Source of the DNA: Mycolicibacterium bacteremicum
GTDB lineage: Bacteria > Actinomycetota > Actinomycetes > Mycobacteriales > Mycobacteriaceae
DNA: 64,000 bases
Direction: 5' to 3'
Assembly: GCF_943913955.1 (NCBI RefSeq)
Contig: NZ_CALUAE010000018.1
Coordinates: 26,131 to 90,130 of the forward strand
Position 1 is the stretch's first letter; each line of letters begins with the position of its first letter. Under the pieces are notes generated by a model, which was not told the origin of the DNA, did no database searches, and saw only the letters and a list, made by a program, of their open reading frames with translations. Below, one piece after another: positions 50,642-59,455 of the stretch. A program made the translations under genes and the position numbers.

Positions 50642-52129
50642 TCAGCGGATCGAGCGGAGCACGATCGGCATGCCGTCCATCGGCACCGGCATACCGCCGT
50701 TGTCATAGCGCGGTGTGTAACCGGGTTTGACCAGCTCCAGCCGATACCTGCGCAGCATCCGGTGCACGATCGTCTTGACCTCCAGCTGGCCGAAGACCAT
50801 GCCGATGCACTTGTGGGCGCCGCCGCCGAACGGGGCGAAGGCGTAGCGGTGGCGTTTGTGCTCGTTGCGCGGTTCGGCGAAGCGGTCCGGGTCGAACTTC
50901 TGCGGATCGGTCCACAGTTCGGGCAGCCGGTGGTTCATCCCCGGCCAGGTCACCACATTGGTGCCGGCGGGTACGTGGTAGCCCAGCAGATCGGTGTCGC
51001 GCACGGTCTGGCGCATGTTGAACGGCAGTGGGGTGACCAGTCGCAGGCATTCGTTCATCACCAGATCCAGGGACTCCAGCTTGTCGAGGGCCTCGATGTC
51101 GAGCGGGCCGTCGCCGAGTCGGTCGGACTCATCGCGACACCTCTCCTGCCACTCCGGATGGGCGGCCAGGTGGTAGGCGATCGTGGTCGCCGTCGACGTG
51201 GAGGTGTCGTGGGCGGCCATCATCAGGAAGATCATGTGGTTGACGATGTCGTCGTCGCTGAAGGAGTTGCCGTCGTCATCGGTGCTGTGACACAGCACGG
51301 TGAGCATGTCGGTGCCATTCGCGTTGCGGCGCTCGGTGATCCGCTCCGCGAAATAGGCCTCGAGCACCTTGCGGGCTCGCAGTCCCTGCCACCATTTGAA
51401 GGGCGGCACGGCAAAACGCAGGATGGCCCCGCCGGACCGCGTCGTGGTGGCGAAGGCGTCGTTGACCTTGGTGACCAGCTCGCGGTCGTCGCCGGCGTGC
51501 TCATGGCCCATGAACACGACCGAGGCGATGTCCAGCGTCAGTTCCTTCATCGCCGGGTGGAACAGGAAGCGGGCATCGTCGCACGGCCAGTCCGCGACGA
51601 CGCTGGTGGCGACGTGGTCGATGTGTTCGACATACCCGGTGAGCCGCGTGCGGGTGAAGGCCTCCTGCATGATGCGGCGGTGGAACATGTGTTCCTCGAA
51701 GTCGAGCATCATCAGGCCGCGATTGAAGAACGGCCCGATGACCGGGTGCCAGCCCTTCTGGGAATAGTCCTTGTTGCGGTTGGAGAAGATGGTCTGGGTG
51801 GCGTCCGGGCCGAGGGCCACGATCGAGCTCAGGATCGGCGATTCGGCGTAGGTGACGGGCCCGCGGGTGTTGTAGAGATGCAGTGGGTAGTCGGCACCCT
51901 CGCGGAACATCTCGACGATGTGGCCGACCAGGGGCAGCCCGGAGTCGCCGAGGACGGGCTTGAGCCCGCTGCCCGCCGGAGGTTCGGCCAGCGTCTTCTG
52001 ACTCCATTCGTGTGCCAGCAGGCGTTGCTCGAGCAAACCCATCCCCGGGATGGTGTTGACGGTGGGCGTGAACCGGCGTTTGGCCTGATCGAGCAGGTAA
52101 GCCGGGGTGCTGATGGTCGCCTTGGACAT
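50642..52129 (-). CDS. cyp136: cytochrome P450, CYP136 family
   Basis: 495 residues from the ATG at 52129. Same signatures as the downstream copy: MMAAHDTSTSTATT I-helix, ECLRLV ExxR, and the heme loop FAPFGGGAHKCIGMVFGQ. Differences concentrate in the N-terminal third and around residues 60-110, which often shape substrate access. It is divergent from the TetR gene at 52275, with the operator between them. Having its own operator-bearing promoter region, the downstream copy may be expressed separately from this one. Confidence 0.92.
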   Translation of the reverse strand: MSKATISTPAYLLDQAKRRFTPTVNTIPGMGLLEQRLLAHEWSQKTLAEPPAGSGLKPVLGDSGLPLVGHIVEMFREGADYPLHLYNTRGPVTYAESPILSSIVALGPDATQTIFSNRNKDYSQKGWHPVIGPFFNRGLMMLDFEEHMFHRRIMQEAFTRTRLTGYVEHIDHVATSVVADWPCDDARFLFHPAMKELTLDIASVVFMGHEHAGDDRELVTKVNDAFATTTRSGGAILRFAVPPFKWWQGLRARKVLEAYFAERITERRNANGTDMLTVLCHSTDDDGNSFSDDDIVNHMIFLMMAAHDTSTSTATTIAYHLAAHPEWQERCRDESDRLGDGPLDIEALDKLESLDLVMNECLRLVTPLPFNMRQTVRDTDLLGYHVPAGTNVVTWPGMNHRLPELWTDPQKFDPDRFAEPRNEHKRHRYAFAPFGGGAHKCIGMVFGQLEVKTIVHRMLRRYRLELVKPGYTPRYDNGGMPVPMDGMPIVLRSIR

Positions 52130-52218
52130 GTCGCTGCCGATGCTCCCTCTGCGGAACGGCCGAAGCGCGGCCGGCGGACTGTGGTGGATATCACTCCCGA
52201 GACCCATCCTGTATGCCA

Positions 52219-52238
52219 GACTTGACGCATGTCAAGTT
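52219..52238. promoter_or_regulatory. TetR operator between CYP136 and TetR genes
   Basis: ACTTGAC and GTCAAGT are perfect 7-bp arms around GCAT. It lies 90 bp upstream of the P450 start and 37 bp upstream of the TetR start, so it can control both. Confidence 0.82.
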
Positions 52239-52274
52239 TTGTTCTGGCCTGTCGCGGTGCAAAGGTCTAAAGGC

Positions 52275-52919
52275 ATGAGCGCCTCACCCGAAACCGAGTC
52301 CGAGACTCGGCGTACTCGCGGTGACCGGCAGCGCGATGCGATCGTCACCGCGGTACGTGAGCTGCTGGGAACCAAACCCTTCAGTGATCTCTCGGTCAGC
52401 ATGATCAGCGAACGCGCCGGAGTGGCCCGCTCGGGCTTCTACTTCTACTTCGACTCCAAGTACGACGTGCTGGCCTTCATCGTCAAGGACGCGCTGGCCG
52501 AACTCGACCACCTGACCCACAACTTCGCGCCCCGCGATCCGGGTGAATCGCCCGCGGCGTTCGCCAAGCGGATGGTGGGCAGCGCCGCGGCGGTGTTCAT
52601 CACCAACGACCCGATCATGGTCGCGTGCACCTCGGCGCGCAGCAGCGACGCCCAGATCAGCGACATCATGAACGATTTCGAGGACGCCGTGATCGCCAAG
52701 ATCGTCGCCGTCGTCGAGGACGAGGTGCGCAAGGGCACCAAGCCGATCTCCGATGACATCCCGGCACTGGTCCGGATGCTCACCGCGACCAGCGCGTGGA
52801 CGCTCTCGCACGACAGCGCCTTCGTCGGCCGGGGCACCGACCCGGCGCGCGCGGTCGAGGTGCTCGAAAGGCTCTGGCTGAACGCCCTCTGGGGCAGCGC
52901 GGCGTCCTGGGAGGACTGA
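52275..52919 (+). CDS. TetR family regulator (EthR-like) of the CYP136 genes
   Basis: 214 residues from the ATG at 52275. Helix-turn-helix VSMISERAGVARSGFYFYF then DSKYDVLAFIV resembles EthR, and the C-terminal LWLNALWG segment is also EthR-like. It corresponds by position to M. tuberculosis Rv3058c. The identical operators at 50579 and 52219 are its expected binding sites. It is 35 nt upstream of the SDR, with which it is probably co-transcribed. Confidence 0.9.
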   Translation: MSASPETESETRRTRGDRQRDAIVTAVRELLGTKPFSDLSVSMISERAGVARSGFYFYFDSKYDVLAFIVKDALAELDHLTHNFAPRDPGESPAAFAKRMVGSAAAVFITNDPIMVACTSARSSDAQISDIMNDFEDAVIAKIVAVVEDEVRKGTKPISDDIPALVRMLTATSAWTLSHDSAFVGRGTDPARAVEVLERLWLNALWGSAASWED

Positions 52920-52954
52920 TCCGGCGGGCATCCGCCCCTGGGTAGGGTTGGCCC

Positions 52955-53815
52955 ATGGGTCAGGCTGCGGGCTTTGCGGGGAAACGGGTTCTGCTCACCG
53001 GTGCGGCCAGTGGTATCGGCCGCGCCACCGCACTCGATCTCGCCGCGCAGGGCGCCGAGCTGTATCTGACCGACCGGGACGCCGACGGCTTGGCGACCAC
53101 CGTCGCCGACGCCCGTGCCCTCGGCGCCACCGTTGCCGCGCACCGGGCGCTGGACGTCACCGACTTCGACGCGGTGACGGCGTTCGCCGCCGACGTGCAC
53201 ACCGCACACGGGTCGCTCGACATCGTCATGAACATCGCGGGGATCTCCGCGTGGGGCACCGTGTCGACGCTGACCCACCAGCACTGGAAGTCGATGATCG
53301 ACGTCAACCTGATGGGCCCCATCCACGTCATCGAGGCGTTCCTGCCGCCGATGGTCGCCGCCGGCCGCGGTGGGCACCTGGTCAACGTGTCCTCGGCGGC
53401 CGGGATCGTCGCACTGCCCTGGCACGCCGCCTACAGCGCCAGCAAGTACGGCCTGCGCGGGCTGTCCGAGGTGCTGCGCTTCGACCTGGCGCGCCACCGC
53501 ATCGGGGTGTCGGTGGTCGTGCCGGGCGCGGTCAAGACCGGACTGGTGCAGACCGTGCAGATCGCGGGTGTGGACCGCGAGGATCCGCGGGTGGCCAGAT
53601 GGGTCGACCGGTTCGCCGGCCACGCCGTGTCACCCGAGCGTGCGGCGGAGAAGATCCTGGCCGGCGTGCGACGCAACCGCTTCCTGATCTACACCTCGAC
53701 CGATATCCGGGCGCTGTACGCGTTCAAGCGGGTGGCCTGGTGGCCCTACAGCGTGGCGATGCGTCAGGTGAACGTGCTGTTCACCCGGGCGCTGCGGCCC
53801 AAGCAGCGCCGCTGA
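52955..53815 (+). CDS. short-chain dehydrogenase/reductase (Rv3057c-like)
   Basis: 286 residues. Cofactor loop VLLTGAASGIGRATALDLA, IAGIS in place of NNAG, and catalytic VSSAAGIVALPWHAAYSASKYG. The C-terminal 40 residues (ALYAFKRVAWWPYSVAMRQVN) are amphipathic and may bring the enzyme to the membrane, as in related mycobacterial SDRs. It probably processes the alcohol or ketone formed by the CYP136 enzymes. It ends 55 nt before the IdeR-like box of the next operon. Confidence 0.9.
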   Translation: MGQAAGFAGKRVLLTGAASGIGRATALDLAAQGAELYLTDRDADGLATTVADARALGATVAAHRALDVTDFDAVTAFAADVHTAHGSLDIVMNIAGISAWGTVSTLTHQHWKSMIDVNLMGPIHVIEAFLPPMVAAGRGGHLVNVSSAAGIVALPWHAAYSASKYGLRGLSEVLRFDLARHRIGVSVVVPGAVKTGLVQTVQIAGVDREDPRVARWVDRFAGHAVSPERAAEKILAGVRRNRFLIYTSTDIRALYAFKRVAWWPYSVAMRQVNVLFTRALRPKQRR

Positions 53816-53869
53816 ACTTCGGTGCCGTTGGAAATATCACACCGGCGGACAGGGCGGCTACCAGGGGTT

Positions 53870-53888
53870 TTAGGTTAGGCTAAGACAT
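53870..53888. promoter_or_regulatory. IdeR-like iron box upstream of the glutamate synthase-like gene
   Basis: The first 14 bases, TTAGGTTAGGCTAA, match the IdeR consensus exactly, and about 15 of 19 positions match overall; the right half is degraded (GACAT). It lies 111 bp before the TTG start at 53999, inside the 183-bp spacer after the SDR. Confidence 0.6.
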
Positions 53889-53998
53889 TTGCGCGTACCG
53901 GAGCCGCGGTGACCCCGAGGCCTCGTGCGGGACGGCTCAACGTCGAGAGGCCCACGCGGTGCGCTGGGTAGGTGTTCATCGCCAGAGGAGATCGCCGG

Positions 53999-56900
53999 TT
54001 GTCGGGACTTTTTGATCCGAGTCAGGAAAAGAGCAGTTGTGGCGTCGGTTTCCTGACGCGCAAGGATGGCCGCCAGACCCACGAGGTCATCCGCAAGCTG
54101 CACGAGGCGCTGTGCGCGGTTCCGCACCGCGGCGGGATGTCCTCCGAGGGGGTCGGCGACGGCGCGGGTGTCAACCTGGACCTGTCGGTGCGCTTCTTCC
54201 GTGCCGTCACCGAGCGGCCCGACCTGGAGCTGGGCCAGTTCGGCGTCGGGAACTTCTTCCTGCCCAACGACACCGCGTTCCATGCCGACGCCGAAGCGGT
54301 GATCGAGCGCACGCTGCGCGAGCAGGGGTTCGAGATCATCCTCAAACGCGATGTGCCGGTGGACAACACGGCGATCCGGCCGGCCGCGGTCAAGTACCAG
54401 CTGCCGATCCGGCAATGGGTGTTCACCGCCGAGGAGCCTGCCCGCTTCGACCGGCGCATCCACGACGCCCTGATGGCCATCGAGGCCGTCGCCTACACCG
54501 ACCCGGCGCTGCTGGGCCTGTACCCGCTCTCGATCAGCGCGCGCACCCAGGTGCTCAAGGGCCGGCTCAACTCGAATGAGGTCGTCCCGTACTTCAGCGA
54601 TCTGTCCGATTCCCGGATGGAAGTGCACTCGATGTTCTTCCACACCCGGTTCTCCACCAACACCGTGCCCAATGCCACCATGGCCCAACCGTTCCGGTTG
54701 ATGGCGCACAATGGCGAGCTGAACACCGACAAGAAGAACCGGCTGTCCGACAACGCCGTTGCCCGCGCGCGCAATCGTGCCATCGTGCGTCCGGTCGGGC
54801 AGTCCGACAGTTGCCGGCTGGACCAGACACTGCAGAACCGGGTGATCGAGGACGATCTCGACCTGATCACCGCGGTGGTCGCGATGATGCCGCCGGCCTG
54901 GGAGAACGATGACACGCTGTCCCCGCAGGTGCGCGCCATGCTGGAGTTCTTCAGCCTCTACGAGGAGAAGAACGACGGCCCGGCGGCGCTGATCTTCGGT
55001 GACGGCACCTATATCGGTGCCCGGCTGGACCGGTTGGGACTGCGCCCGCTGCGCACCGTGGAGACCTCCGAGTACCTCGGGGTGATGTCCGAGGCCGGCC
55101 AGGTGTATTTCCCGCCCGCGGACGTGATAAAGCGGGGCCGCATCGAGGCCGGCGGCATGCTCTACTACGACCACCGCGAGCAGCGCTCCTACGGCACCGT
55201 CGAGGCCCTGGAAAAGCTTGCGGCCAAACATGATTACCAGCAGATGCTGGAGCAGGCCCGGGTGAATCTGGCCGACCTGCCCACCGTCCCGCCCGAGGGT
55301 CAGCTCTCACCGGCGCGCTACAACGGCGATCTGAACCGGCACCAGCGGTATGTGGCCTACTCGCTGAACCAGGAGAGCTTCAAGTTCCTGATGGACCCGA
55401 TGCTCGCCACCGGCCAGGAGAAGATCTCCGCGATGGGCTACGGCGCGGCCATCAACGCGCTGTCCAACCACGAGGGCGGGATCGCGCGGTACTTCACCCA
55501 GCGGTTTGCGCAGGTGACCAATCCGCCGCTGGACAGCATCCGGGAGGCCGACGGCATGACGCTGCGGGTGGCGCTGGGCGCCAAGCCGGGCAGCGGCGGC
55601 AAGCCGGCACCCCAGATCGTGGTGCAGACCCCGATCCTCACGCACCTGGAGATGTTGAAGATCCGGGACCAGAAGCACACCCCGGTCGAGCGATTCGGGA
55701 TGTTCTACCGGATCGACCTGCAGGACGCCCACGCCAACGAGCAGGCACTGGTCCGCGGTATCGACAAGTTGTGCGACGAGGTCGAGGAGTTCGCCAGGGA
55801 GACCGGCGGTATCGCCGTGATCTCCGACCGGCATGTCGAAAGTGCCATGGCGGCAATCCCGCTCATCATCGCGGTGTCGGCGATCAACCAGCGCCTCATC
55901 GAGGAGGGGCTGCGGCTGCGGGTCTCGGTGATCGCCGAGAGCGGCCAGATCTGCTCGTCCCACCACGTTGCGACCGCGCTGGGCTTCGGGGCCTCGGCGG
56001 TGTACCCGTTGGGTGTCCAGATGCGCGCGGAGGAGAAGTTCGCGGGTTCCGGTTCCGGTGATGCCGACGGCACCGTCGCCGCGGCCTTCAAGCGGTTCGC
56101 CAAGGCGGCGGAGAAGTCGCTGATGAAGACCATGGGCCGGGTCGGGCTGTGCACCGTCGAGAGCTACATCGGCGGCGAGTTCTTCGAGCCCAGCTACCTC
56201 GACACCGCAGAACCGGTGTTGCGCCGCTACTTCCCGAATGTCGTCTCGCCGGTGGGCGGCGTCGGATTCGGCACGCTGGCCGAGACCGCGGCGGAATGGC
56301 ACGCCCGCGCGCTTGCGGTCGCCGACGAGAAGGACGTCCCGCTGCTCGGGTTGTTCAAGGAGCGCGCCGAGGGCGCCGGACACTCCTACGGGACCACCGC
56401 GGTGCGCGGATTCGTCGACATGACCGAGGAGGAGATCTCCTTCGGCGACGAGGCCCGGCCGGAGAACCCGGACATGGCCGATCCGCTGTTCCTGCGCCGG
56501 TTGCCGCTGCACCAGCTCGAAGGGGCGTTCGGCCTCGACGACGAGGCATACAGCAACAACAGCTTCGAGGAGATGACGCCGCGCGCGATCAACAACTTCG
56601 ACATCACCCCGGGTTATCGCAACTTCGTGATGGCCATGAACACCGAACGCGCCAGGCGTCCCGCGGCCCTGCGCGATGTGCTGGCCTTCCCCGCCGATGT
56701 GAACTTCCTGCACACCGCCGACGAATTCCGGTCCGAGATGGGCCAGTTCGCACTCTGGGGTAACAACGGCTACCTGGTGCGCGGGCTGACGGTCTCGCAG
56801 ACCGGCGATGAGTTCACCCTCAAACTGGCTCATTCGGCCGGCCGGCTCACCGAGCTGGCCGAATCGCTGCGACAGCGCTTCGGTGCGAAGATCCGCGATT

Positions 56901-59455
56901 ACGACATCGTCGGTGACCGGTTGTGGTTGCGGGCCTCCGGTGATGCGCTGCACTACCTGTCGATGGTGCGCACCGCGCCGGACTCCATCCCGCTGTCCTC
57001 GGTGCAACCCGCCGACGAGATCGCGGCGACGCTGGCCTCCGGGGCGATGAGCCACGGTGCGCTGGTGGCCTCGGCGCACGAGGCGGTCGCACACGGCACC
57101 AACATGGTCGGCGGACTGTCGAACTGCGGTGAGGGCGGTGAGCACATCACCCGCTACGGCACCATCCGCGGATCCCGGATCAAGCAGTTCGCCTCCGGCC
57201 GGTTCGGGGTGTGGGCCGGCTACCTGGCCGACCCCATGCTGCGTGAACTGGAGATCAAGATCGGCCAGGGAGCCAAACCCGGTGAGGGCGGCCAGCTTCC
57301 GGCACCCAAGGTGACGGTGCAGATCGCCGCCGCCCGAGGCGGGACGCCCGGTGTCGAGCTGGTGTCCCCGCCGCCGCACCACGACACCTACTCGATCGAG
57401 GATCTCGCCCAGCTGATCCACGACTGCAAGGCCGCCCGCGTCCGGGTGATCGTGAAACTGGTCAGCTCCGAGGGCATCGGCATCATCGCCGCAGGCGTCG
57501 CCAAGGCCGGCGCCGATGTCATCAACGTCGCGGGTAACACCGGCGGGACCGGCGCCGCCGCGGTCACCAGTCTGAAGTACGCGGGCCGGTCCGCCGAGAT
57601 CGGCGTGGCCGAGGTCCATCAGGCCTTGGTGGCCAACGGGATCCGGCAGAAGGTCGTGCTGCGGGCCTCCGGCGCACATCAGACCGCCGGTGACGTGGTG
57701 AAATCCGCGTTGCTGGGCGCCGACAGCTACGAGTTCGGCACCACGGCGCTGATGATGCTCAAGTGCGTGATGGCCAAGAACTGCAACATCAAGTGCCCGG
57801 CCGGACTGACCACCAATCCCGAGGCATTCGAAGGGGATCCGCGCGCACTGGCGCAGTACCTGCTCAACATCTCCCACGAGGTGCGCGAGATCCTGGCCGT
57901 GCTCGGCCTGTCATCGCTGCGCCAGGCCCGCGGCCGCAGTGATCTGCTGCACCTGCTGGACCACCCGTCCAGCATCGGCCGCCTCGATCTGAAGGCGATG
58001 CTGTCGGTCGCCGAGGGATTCGTGCCCGATGACCCGATCTACATGGAGAAGGACTACGCGGTCGACGACAGTTTCCTGGCCCAGCTCAACCTGGCCGGGG
58101 TGTCGATGGCGCCGGTGACACTGACCAACGGCAACAAGAGTGTGGGCGGTCAGCTCGCGATCGACATCGAACGGATGCTGAATCACCAGGGCGCCGACGG
58201 CCCTGCCGTGGCCGTCGACGAGCGCGGACGCCGGTTCCTCACGCCCGACAGCGTGCTGATCACCACCGACGGCTCGGCCGGACAGAGCTACGGCGCCTTC
58301 TGCAACGACGGTATGACCATGACCCACACCGGGACCTGTAACGACGGTGTCGGTAAGAGCCAGTGCGGCGGCACCATCGCGGTCCGGTCCCCGGGCGGGG
58401 GATCCGAGCTGGCCGGCGGCAACGTGTTGATCGGCAACTTCGCGTTGTTCGGAGCCTCGGGTGGTCGGCTGTTCGTCGCCGGTGAGGCCGGTGACCGCTT
58501 CGCGGTGCGCAACTCCGGTGCCACCGCCGTGGTGGAGGGTGTCGGCGAATTCCTCTGCGAATACATGACCAACGGCGCGGTGTTCAACATCGGCGGATTC
58601 GGCAAGGGTGTCGCCAACGGGATGAGCGGGGGCTTCCTCTACCAGTACGACCCCGACGGCGCCCTGGCGTCCAAGGTCAGCGCGGATTCGGTGCTGATCG
58701 CCCCGCTGACCGAGGCGCCGTTCCACGAGGAGGCCGCCAAGACGCTGCTGGGCTGGCATGTCGAGGCCACCGGGTCGACGAAGGCCGCTGCGCTGCTTGC
58801 CGATTGGCAGACCACCCGGCAACACGTGCACTATGCGATGCCCCGGGCGCTGCTGCAATATCAGGACGCCGACGCGATCCTGGCCGCCAAGACCCGCAAG
58901 GAACTGCTCGACGAACTCGCCTCGGCGCTGTCGGGCCACCAGGTGGCCAAGTTCAAGCGGTCCTACCGTGACGGCGAGTCGGTGCTCGGGGGTGCGGTGC
59001 CCGGCTACGGTGACACCGACACCGAGGAGATGTACGCGCTGCTGAACACCTACACGGTGCTCAACCTGGCCCAGCAGCTGGCGCTGACCCGGCTGCCCGG
59101 GGTGACCGATGTGGCCGACCCCGCGGTCGGCAGAGGAGTCCGCAACCTGGTGCTCACCGAGGATTTCTTCCTGATCCAGAAGCTGCAGCGGTACGCCCGC
59201 GAGACCATCGACGGGTTCAGCGACGAGGACCTCGCGGTGCTGATCGCCAACAAGCGCATCACCGACTATAAGGACGCGCTCTCGCAGCGCAACGTGGCGT
59301 CCATGGACAGCCCCGGCACCTACGGCTGGATCCTGTTCCAGAGCGCCAAGAACGTCGAGCGGATCGGCCGGTTGCCCTCCTTCGAGGAGCTGTTCGCCGC
59401 CCAGTCCGTCCCCGATGTCGTGGCCTCGCTGACCACTTTGGAGAGTGCTTCGTGA
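53999..59455 (+). CDS. gltB: long glutamate synthase large-subunit-like protein
   Basis: About 1818 residues from the TTG at 53999, set by AGGAG at 53986; a GTG at 53972 is possible. Domain order: class II amidotransferase with Cys14 (SSCGVGFL) and MAHNGELNT; central domain; FMN synthase domain with VNVAGNTGGTGAA; iron-sulfur cysteines at 1256, 1262 and 1266; GXGXG beta-helix (GSAGQSYGAF). Canonical GltB is about 1500 residues. Here roughly 110 residues are inserted near 895-1005 and about 185 residues extend past the usual end. The cluster spacing is C-x5-C-x3-C where classical enzymes have x4. It should make glutamate from glutamine and 2-oxoglutarate or a related reaction. The next gene supplies electrons. 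Confidence 0.85.
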   Translation: MSGLFDPSQEKSSCGVGFLTRKDGRQTHEVIRKLHEALCAVPHRGGMSSEGVGDGAGVNLDLSVRFFRAVTERPDLELGQFGVGNFFLPNDTAFHADAEAVIERTLREQGFEIILKRDVPVDNTAIRPAAVKYQLPIRQWVFTAEEPARFDRRIHDALMAIEAVAYTDPALLGLYPLSISARTQVLKGRLNSNEVVPYFSDLSDSRMEVHSMFFHTRFSTNTVPNATMAQPFRLMAHNGELNTDKKNRLSDNAVARARNRAIVRPVGQSDSCRLDQTLQNRVIEDDLDLITAVVAMMPPAWENDDTLSPQVRAMLEFFSLYEEKNDGPAALIFGDGTYIGARLDRLGLRPLRTVETSEYLGVMSEAGQVYFPPADVIKRGRIEAGGMLYYDHREQRSYGTVEALEKLAAKHDYQQMLEQARVNLADLPTVPPEGQLSPARYNGDLNRHQRYVAYSLNQESFKFLMDPMLATGQEKISAMGYGAAINALSNHEGGIARYFTQRFAQVTNPPLDSIREADGMTLRVALGAKPGSGGKPAPQIVVQTPILTHLEMLKIRDQKHTPVERFGMFYRIDLQDAHANEQALVRGIDKLCDEVEEFARETGGIAVISDRHVESAMAAIPLIIAVSAINQRLIEEGLRLRVSVIAESGQICSSHHVATALGFGASAVYPLGVQMRAEEKFAGSGSGDADGTVAAAFKRFAKAAEKSLMKTMGRVGLCTVESYIGGEFFEPSYLDTAEPVLRRYFPNVVSPVGGVGFGTLAETAAEWHARALAVADEKDVPLLGLFKERAEGAGHSYGTTAVRGFVDMTEEEISFGDEARPENPDMADPLFLRRLPLHQLEGAFGLDDEAYSNNSFEEMTPRAINNFDITPGYRNFVMAMNTERARRPAALRDVLAFPADVNFLHTADEFRSEMGQFALWGNNGYLVRGLTVSQTGDEFTLKLAHSAGRLTELAESLRQRFGAKIRDYDIVGDRLWLRASGDALHYLSMVRTAPDSIPLSSVQPADEIAATLASGAMSHGALVASAHEAVAHGTNMVGGLSNCGEGGEHITRYGTIRGSRIKQFASGRFGVWAGYLADPMLRELEIKIGQGAKPGEGGQLPAPKVTVQIAAARGGTPGVELVSPPPHHDTYSIEDLAQLIHDCKAARVRVIVKLVSSEGIGIIAAGVAKAGADVINVAGNTGGTGAAAVTSLKYAGRSAEIGVAEVHQALVANGIRQKVVLRASGAHQTAGDVVKSALLGADSYEFGTTALMMLKCVMAKNCNIKCPAGLTTNPEAFEGDPRALAQYLLNISHEVREILAVLGLSSLRQARGRSDLLHLLDHPSSIGRLDLKAMLSVAEGFVPDDPIYMEKDYAVDDSFLAQLNLAGVSMAPVTLTNGNKSVGGQLAIDIERMLNHQGADGPAVAVDERGRRFLTPDSVLITTDGSAGQSYGAFCNDGMTMTHTGTCNDGVGKSQCGGTIAVRSPGGGSELAGGNVLIGNFALFGASGGRLFVAGEAGDRFAVRNSGATAVVEGVGEFLCEYMTNGAVFNIGGFGKGVANGMSGGFLYQYDPDGALASKVSADSVLIAPLTEAPFHEEAAKTLLGWHVEATGSTKAAALLADWQTTRQHVHYAMPRALLQYQDADAILAAKTRKELLDELASALSGHQVAKFKRSYRDGESVLGGAVPGYGDTDTEEMYALLNTYTVLNLAQQLALTRLPGVTDVADPAVGRGVRNLVLTEDFFLIQKLQRYARETIDGFSDEDLAVLIANKRITDYKDALSQRNVASMDSPGTYGWILFQSAKNVERIGRLPSFEELFAAQSVPDVVASLTTLESAS

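Noticed and set aside
53972..53998. upstream GTG as the glutamate synthase start
   Set aside because: The AGGAG at 53986 lies between this GTG and the TTG at 53999 and fits the TTG; the GTG remains possible.
55307..57877. 856-codon open frame antisense to the glutamate synthase-like gene
   Set aside because: High-GC codon use leaves antisense frames open; the product is Arg/Gly/His-rich without domains, and the plus-strand frame has complete family motifs.
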